64,000 nt of DNA from contig NZ_JAERTY010000008.1 of assembly GCF_016746095.1 (NCBI RefSeq), positions 356,584 through 420,583 on the forward strand, given 5' to 3'. The stretch comes from Sphingobacterium faecale. Lineage in GTDB: Bacteria; Bacteroidota; Bacteroidia; Sphingobacteriales; Sphingobacteriaceae. Positions 61,003 through 64,000 of the stretch are shown here, one piece after another; the first letter of the stretch is position 1, and the number at the start of each line of letters is the position of its first letter. A program made the translations under genes and the position numbers. The notes under the pieces were generated by a model. That model ran no database searches. It saw nothing but the letters and a program-made list of their open reading frames with translations, and was not told where the DNA came from.

Positions 61003-63523
61003 CATGATGTTTTTAAGGGTTTTTACAACTTTTTTAAGTTTATTTTTCTCTAATTATATATGTTCTCAAAATTTTGAGCAAGAGTATTTAACGAATAGTA
61101 AAATAAATAAATCTGGGACTGTATTATCCTATTATGTCAGTGGTAAGAAAGGAAATACTCTATATTTAAATGACCTTAAAAATCATAAAGTTTACAACTA
61201 TGGAAATATAAACCAAAATCATATTCTTAATGATGATTTCTTTATCGGAATTGATCAAGCAAATAGAACTTTAATAACTGTAGATTTCATTAATCAAGTC
61301 ATCGACTCCTTAATTGGAGTCGATGATTTTGATTGGATTCAAAACACAAACACTGTGGTGGTATACAATAGAGAAACGAAAATTTTACGAATTATTAATT
61401 TAAAAACTGGTTTTACAGATACTTTTAATGACATATGTGATTACATTACCAGTCTTGTTAGTTCAAATGTTGCTTTTGTAAATAACGAACAAACCGTGTT
61501 TTATTACAGTACGTTTAATAATGTAAGTACTAAGTTTGATAAATTTGAATCAAAATCAAAAATAAAGAAGCTTCATTGGGATAAAGGAGGGACAAATATT
61601 TTTGGTTTCTTCGTCGAAAATGAAAACTTCAAAATTCATAAATATTCTAAAGAGTCTAACCAATTTGTATTCAGTAGTTCAATAGATTTAAAAGATAAAA
61701 AAATGCAAGTTGACACTATGTTCAATACTGTTCTTGTGATGAAAGATGAACGTATTGCTGTTAGTTTGAAAAATACTGGTTTTTTTGAAGTCAATTCTGG
61801 AGAACCTGAAATATGGCTTGGTAGTTCAAACGGTATTACACCTCATGAAAATAAATTAAAATCTTCTAACATGCAATTAGCGGTTATTAATATCAAGGAA
61901 AAAAAGATTTATGATTATTCAGAATCAGAAAGGTTATTAAAGTTTGTTATTAGTGGGCAAGAAGACGATATTTATTCTTATGAAAAAAGTTCTAACTATA
62001 ATTTTTCACGTATAAATCCAGAAATTGAAATATTTGAATATGATAGGAAACACTTCAAGAAAAAATATGTAGGTACATTTAATGCGGCAGATCAAAATAT
62101 AAAATCTACTGTGAAATCAGATTTGTTATTTTACTTTAAAGATAATAATTGGAATTTTTATGATAAAAAAACAAAAAGATTTTTAAATTTCACTAAAAAT
62201 ATAGAGGATAATTTCTTTTATATGAATAATGAATTTTATGAAATGATTGATTATCCAATTAATCAATATTTATTATCATATAAGGAGAAGTACTTATTGT
62301 TTAACGGAGCCAAGCAACTTTGGCTATTTGATTTAGTTTCAAAAAAAATGAAACAAGTGAAAAATAATTCAAATAAAAGTTATTCAATTTCGCAAGCAAA
62401 TTACTCAATAAATAGAACACAATGGGATTGGAATATTTCTGTTAAACAATTGGATTATGATAATGTTGTTCTCACTTGGAAATCTGAAAATCATACCAAT
62501 GAAGGAATATCTCTTTTAAACGATAAAGAAGAAATAGTTGATATACTTGACGTTAACTCAAAGATAAAGCAAATTGCAAGAGGAAGTAAAAAAATAAGCT
62601 ATATTCGAGAAAGCGCAGATCAACCACCAGCCTTGTATATTTTTGATTTTGATTCTCAAAAAGAAACACTGATTTTTCAGAGTAATCTTGCAGATACATT
62701 GGCTAAAAGTATAAAAGTTGTTTATCATAATTGGTTAAATGATCAAAACAAAAAACGAGGTGCAGTGGTAACCTATCCAATTAATTACGATACGACAATA
62801 AAGTATCCAGCTATTTTTGATATATATGAACAGAAGAAAAGTACACAGCATGATTATGTAACAACTATTCTAACAAATGGTAATGGAATCAATTCTCGAG
62901 TTTATTCCAATGAAGGTTTCTTTGTAATTAGGCCTGATATATATTACGAAATAGGTTCCCCGGGGAGATCAGCTACAGATTGCGTAATTGATGTTTTGGA
63001 CAAATTAATTAAGATATTACCAATAGATACTAATAATATAGGGTTAATAGGTCATTCTTTTGGAGGGTATGAGACTAATTATATTATTACTCAAACCAAT
63101 CGATTTAAAGCTGCAGTTTCGAGTTCCGGAGTTGCAGATATAATTAGTGCGTATTTTACATTTAGTCTAGAATATAAAATTCCCGATATTTTTCGTTATG
63201 AAACACAGCAGTTTAGAATTGGTAAGAGTTTTTTCGATTCCAAAAATAAGTATATAGATAATTCACCTTTGTTTCATTCCGAAAAAATTAATACTCCCCT
63301 GTTATTGTTAACAGGGAAGAATGATTATGTGGTTAACTGGACACAGTCCATCACTATGTTTCTTGCATTAAAGCGACTAAATAAAATAGTGAATTTAATT
63401 TTGTATCCCAATGAAGGACATGTATTAATGAATAAAAATAATAAAGAAGATGCATCTGATAAGATTAAAAGTTGGTTTGAATATTACTTAAAGAACAGAC
63501 CTAAACCAGATTGGTTAGAGTGA
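60989..63523 (+). CDS. S9-family prolyl oligopeptidase, secreted
   Basis: This 844-aa protein has a signal peptide (FLSLFFSNYICSQ); starts at 60989, 60992, 61004 and 61007 are all possible, the last two leaving no overlap with susD. The N-terminal about 600 residues are a beta-propeller-like region, and the last about 240 an alpha/beta hydrolase with Ser in GLIGHSFGGYETN (about 690), Asp in LTGKNDYVVNW and His in YPNEGHVLM. S9 enzymes cleave short proline-containing or unusual peptides that fit the propeller. Encoded last in a sigma-FecR-SusC-SusD operon, it probably processes the peptide taken up. Very AT-rich, no close recognised homologue named. Confidence 0.88.
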   Translation: MMAINMMFLRVFTTFLSLFFSNYICSQNFEQEYLTNSKINKSGTVLSYYVSGKKGNTLYLNDLKNHKVYNYGNINQNHILNDDFFIGIDQANRTLITVDFINQVIDSLIGVDDFDWIQNTNTVVVYNRETKILRIINLKTGFTDTFNDICDYITSLVSSNVAFVNNEQTVFYYSTFNNVSTKFDKFESKSKIKKLHWDKGGTNIFGFFVENENFKIHKYSKESNQFVFSSSIDLKDKKMQVDTMFNTVLVMKDERIAVSLKNTGFFEVNSGEPEIWLGSSNGITPHENKLKSSNMQLAVINIKEKKIYDYSESERLLKFVISGQEDDIYSYEKSSNYNFSRINPEIEIFEYDRKHFKKKYVGTFNAADQNIKSTVKSDLLFYFKDNNWNFYDKKTKRFLNFTKNIEDNFFYMNNEFYEMIDYPINQYLLSYKEKYLLFNGAKQLWLFDLVSKKMKQVKNNSNKSYSISQANYSINRTQWDWNISVKQLDYDNVVLTWKSENHTNEGISLLNDKEEIVDILDVNSKIKQIARGSKKISYIRESADQPPALYIFDFDSQKETLIFQSNLADTLAKSIKVVYHNWLNDQNKKRGAVVTYPINYDTTIKYPAIFDIYEQKKSTQHDYVTTILTNGNGINSRVYSNEGFFVIRPDIYYEIGSPGRSATDCVIDVLDKLIKILPIDTNNIGLIGHSFGGYETNYIITQTNRFKAAVSSSGVADIISAYFTFSLEYKIPDIFRYETQQFRIGKSFFDSKNKYIDNSPLFHSEKINTPLLLLTGKNDYVVNWTQSITMFLALKRLNKIVNLILYPNEGHVLMNKNNKEDASDKIKSWFEYYLKNRPKPDWLE

Positions 63524-63648
63524 GGTATACATTAAAGCAAATGTTCAAAATGAAAAATAACATCGCTGTTGCTGATAAATAAAAATGTGTAAATAAATTT
63601 TTAGGAATTCTTGAAAGCTCCTAGCACTTTTAACTATAAATTTTTACT

Positions 63649-63669
63649 GGGGTAGGAAAGCCCTACCCC
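63649..63669 (+). terminator. Terminator after the S9 peptidase operon
   Basis: GGGGTAGG (63649-63656) pairs with CCTACCCC (63662-63669) around a five-base loop and is followed by an AT-rich stretch (GTATTATTA). GC-rich stem 126 bp after the operon. Confidence 0.7.
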
Positions 63670-63878
63670 GTATTATTAATATCAAGTTTAGAGGGATCTC
63701 TCTTACTTGATTATTTTCTGTGATAAGCTTGCTGTACATAATATTTCTTTTTTTGTACTCTAGCAGAAGTTTTAATTATTTGGGATCTTTTTTAGTCGCT
63801 GCATTTTGCATGGGTGTAGCTCCATAACAACCATCAGATATTTTTGAATCCACTTCCAGTAACCTTGTGTATTTGCAT

Positions 63879-63955
63879 ATTCCGCACTATATTACACCAC
63901 CATTCCGCTCCAAAGTACACCAGTGATTCCGCTGCAAAACACACCACTTTGGTGT
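63879..63955. mobile_element. Probable insertion-sequence end with three 23-24 bp repeats
   Basis: Three units start ATTCCGC and contain ACACCA: 63879-63901, 63902-63925 and 63926-63949. The consensus is ATTCCGCtcCAAAnnACACC followed by three variable bases. The last unit runs into a palindrome ACACCA-CTT-TGGTGT (63941-63955, imperfectly spaced). Tandem binding sites near a terminus are typical of IS21-like elements, and this wording is one I associate with such ends in Bacteroidota, but no transposase gene lies inside the window. Confidence 0.45.
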
Positions 63956-64000
63956 AAATTTTCAGCAGCCTAGTTATAAGTTGAGGGTCTTTTAAACTGT

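Larger units (their letters stand above)
63524..64000. other. 477-bp non-coding end of window with terminator and transposon-end-like repeats
   Basis: No ORF of convincing length is seen. A terminator lies at 63649-63669, and three 23-24 bp repeats lie at 63879-63949. The stretch between them holds only short, unsupported frames. Confidence 0.5.

Noticed and set aside
63541..63582. A 10-13 codon frame after the peptidase as a modified-peptide precursor
   Set aside because: No Gly-Gly-type leader, no core-like residues and no modification enzymes nearby; chance is likely.
1..64000. tRNA or rRNA genes
   Set aside because: No rRNA-like stretch and no convincing tRNA T-loop/acceptor combination was found by eye.

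Overview
The window looks like chromosomal DNA of a moderately AT-rich member of the Bacteroidota, most likely the Sphingobacteriaceae (Sphingobacterium-like). Reasons: two SusC/SusD pairs, a sigma factor/FecR/SusC cascade, BACON-domain lipoproteins, promoters of the TTTG-N(about 20)-TAnnTTTG type, and many lipobox signal peptides. No rRNA, tRNA or CRISPR array was seen. The genus is an inference from gene content only.

Layout. 1-0.64 kb: the 5' end of a flavin oxidoreductase and a MarR regulator. 0.7-7.0 kb: an accessory block with an unknown 246-aa protein, an XRE-type repressor, and a divergent operon. The operon encodes a double MNT-like/HEPN protein, two paralogous HTH-like proteins, two further related proteins and two very small ORFs. 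I could not assign this set to a known system. 7.1-27.3 kb: a large catabolic locus. Two surface lipoproteins lie on the minus strand; on the plus strand are SusC, SusD, a metallophosphoesterase, a LacI regulator, an acetylesterase, a zinc alcohol dehydrogenase, a glycerophosphodiesterase-family enzyme, an Rbs-type ABC transporter, a mannitol-dehydrogenase-family enzyme and a fructokinase-like kinase. LacI-type palindromes sit on the SusC promoter and before the dehydrogenase. Together they suggest uptake and breakdown of an acetylated, phosphodiester-containing polyol compound, for example a polyol-phosphate (teichoic-acid-like) polymer.

27.5-46.6 kb: mostly housekeeping genes. They include a secreted repeat protein, a RelE/ParE toxin-antitoxin pair, acyl-ACP desaturase, sufS-sufE, murI, a GH125 mannosidase, a Wzi/RemB-like barrel, aroQ, a Bcr-type MFS pump, lgt, an M42 peptidase, a DUF3467 protein, a GNAT-nitrilase fusion, asnA, an IscA-like protein, a NifS/IscS-like desulfurase, MscS, and an overlooked 48-aa gene. 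Convergent genes here are often separated by perfect hairpins that contain the stop codon of one or both genes. 46.8-54.0 kb: the glycerol/glycerol-3-phosphate regulon glpD-glpK-glpF-GDPD-glpT with divergent glpR.

54.1-63.5 kb: ECF sigma factor, FecR anti-sigma, STN-domain SusC, SusD and an S9 prolyl-oligopeptidase, an inducible peptide-uptake type locus. The composition shifts by eye from GC-richer (sigma, FecR, start of SusC) to very AT-rich (end of SusC, SusD, peptidase), which suggests a mosaic. The right edge holds three 23-24 bp repeats resembling a transposon end.
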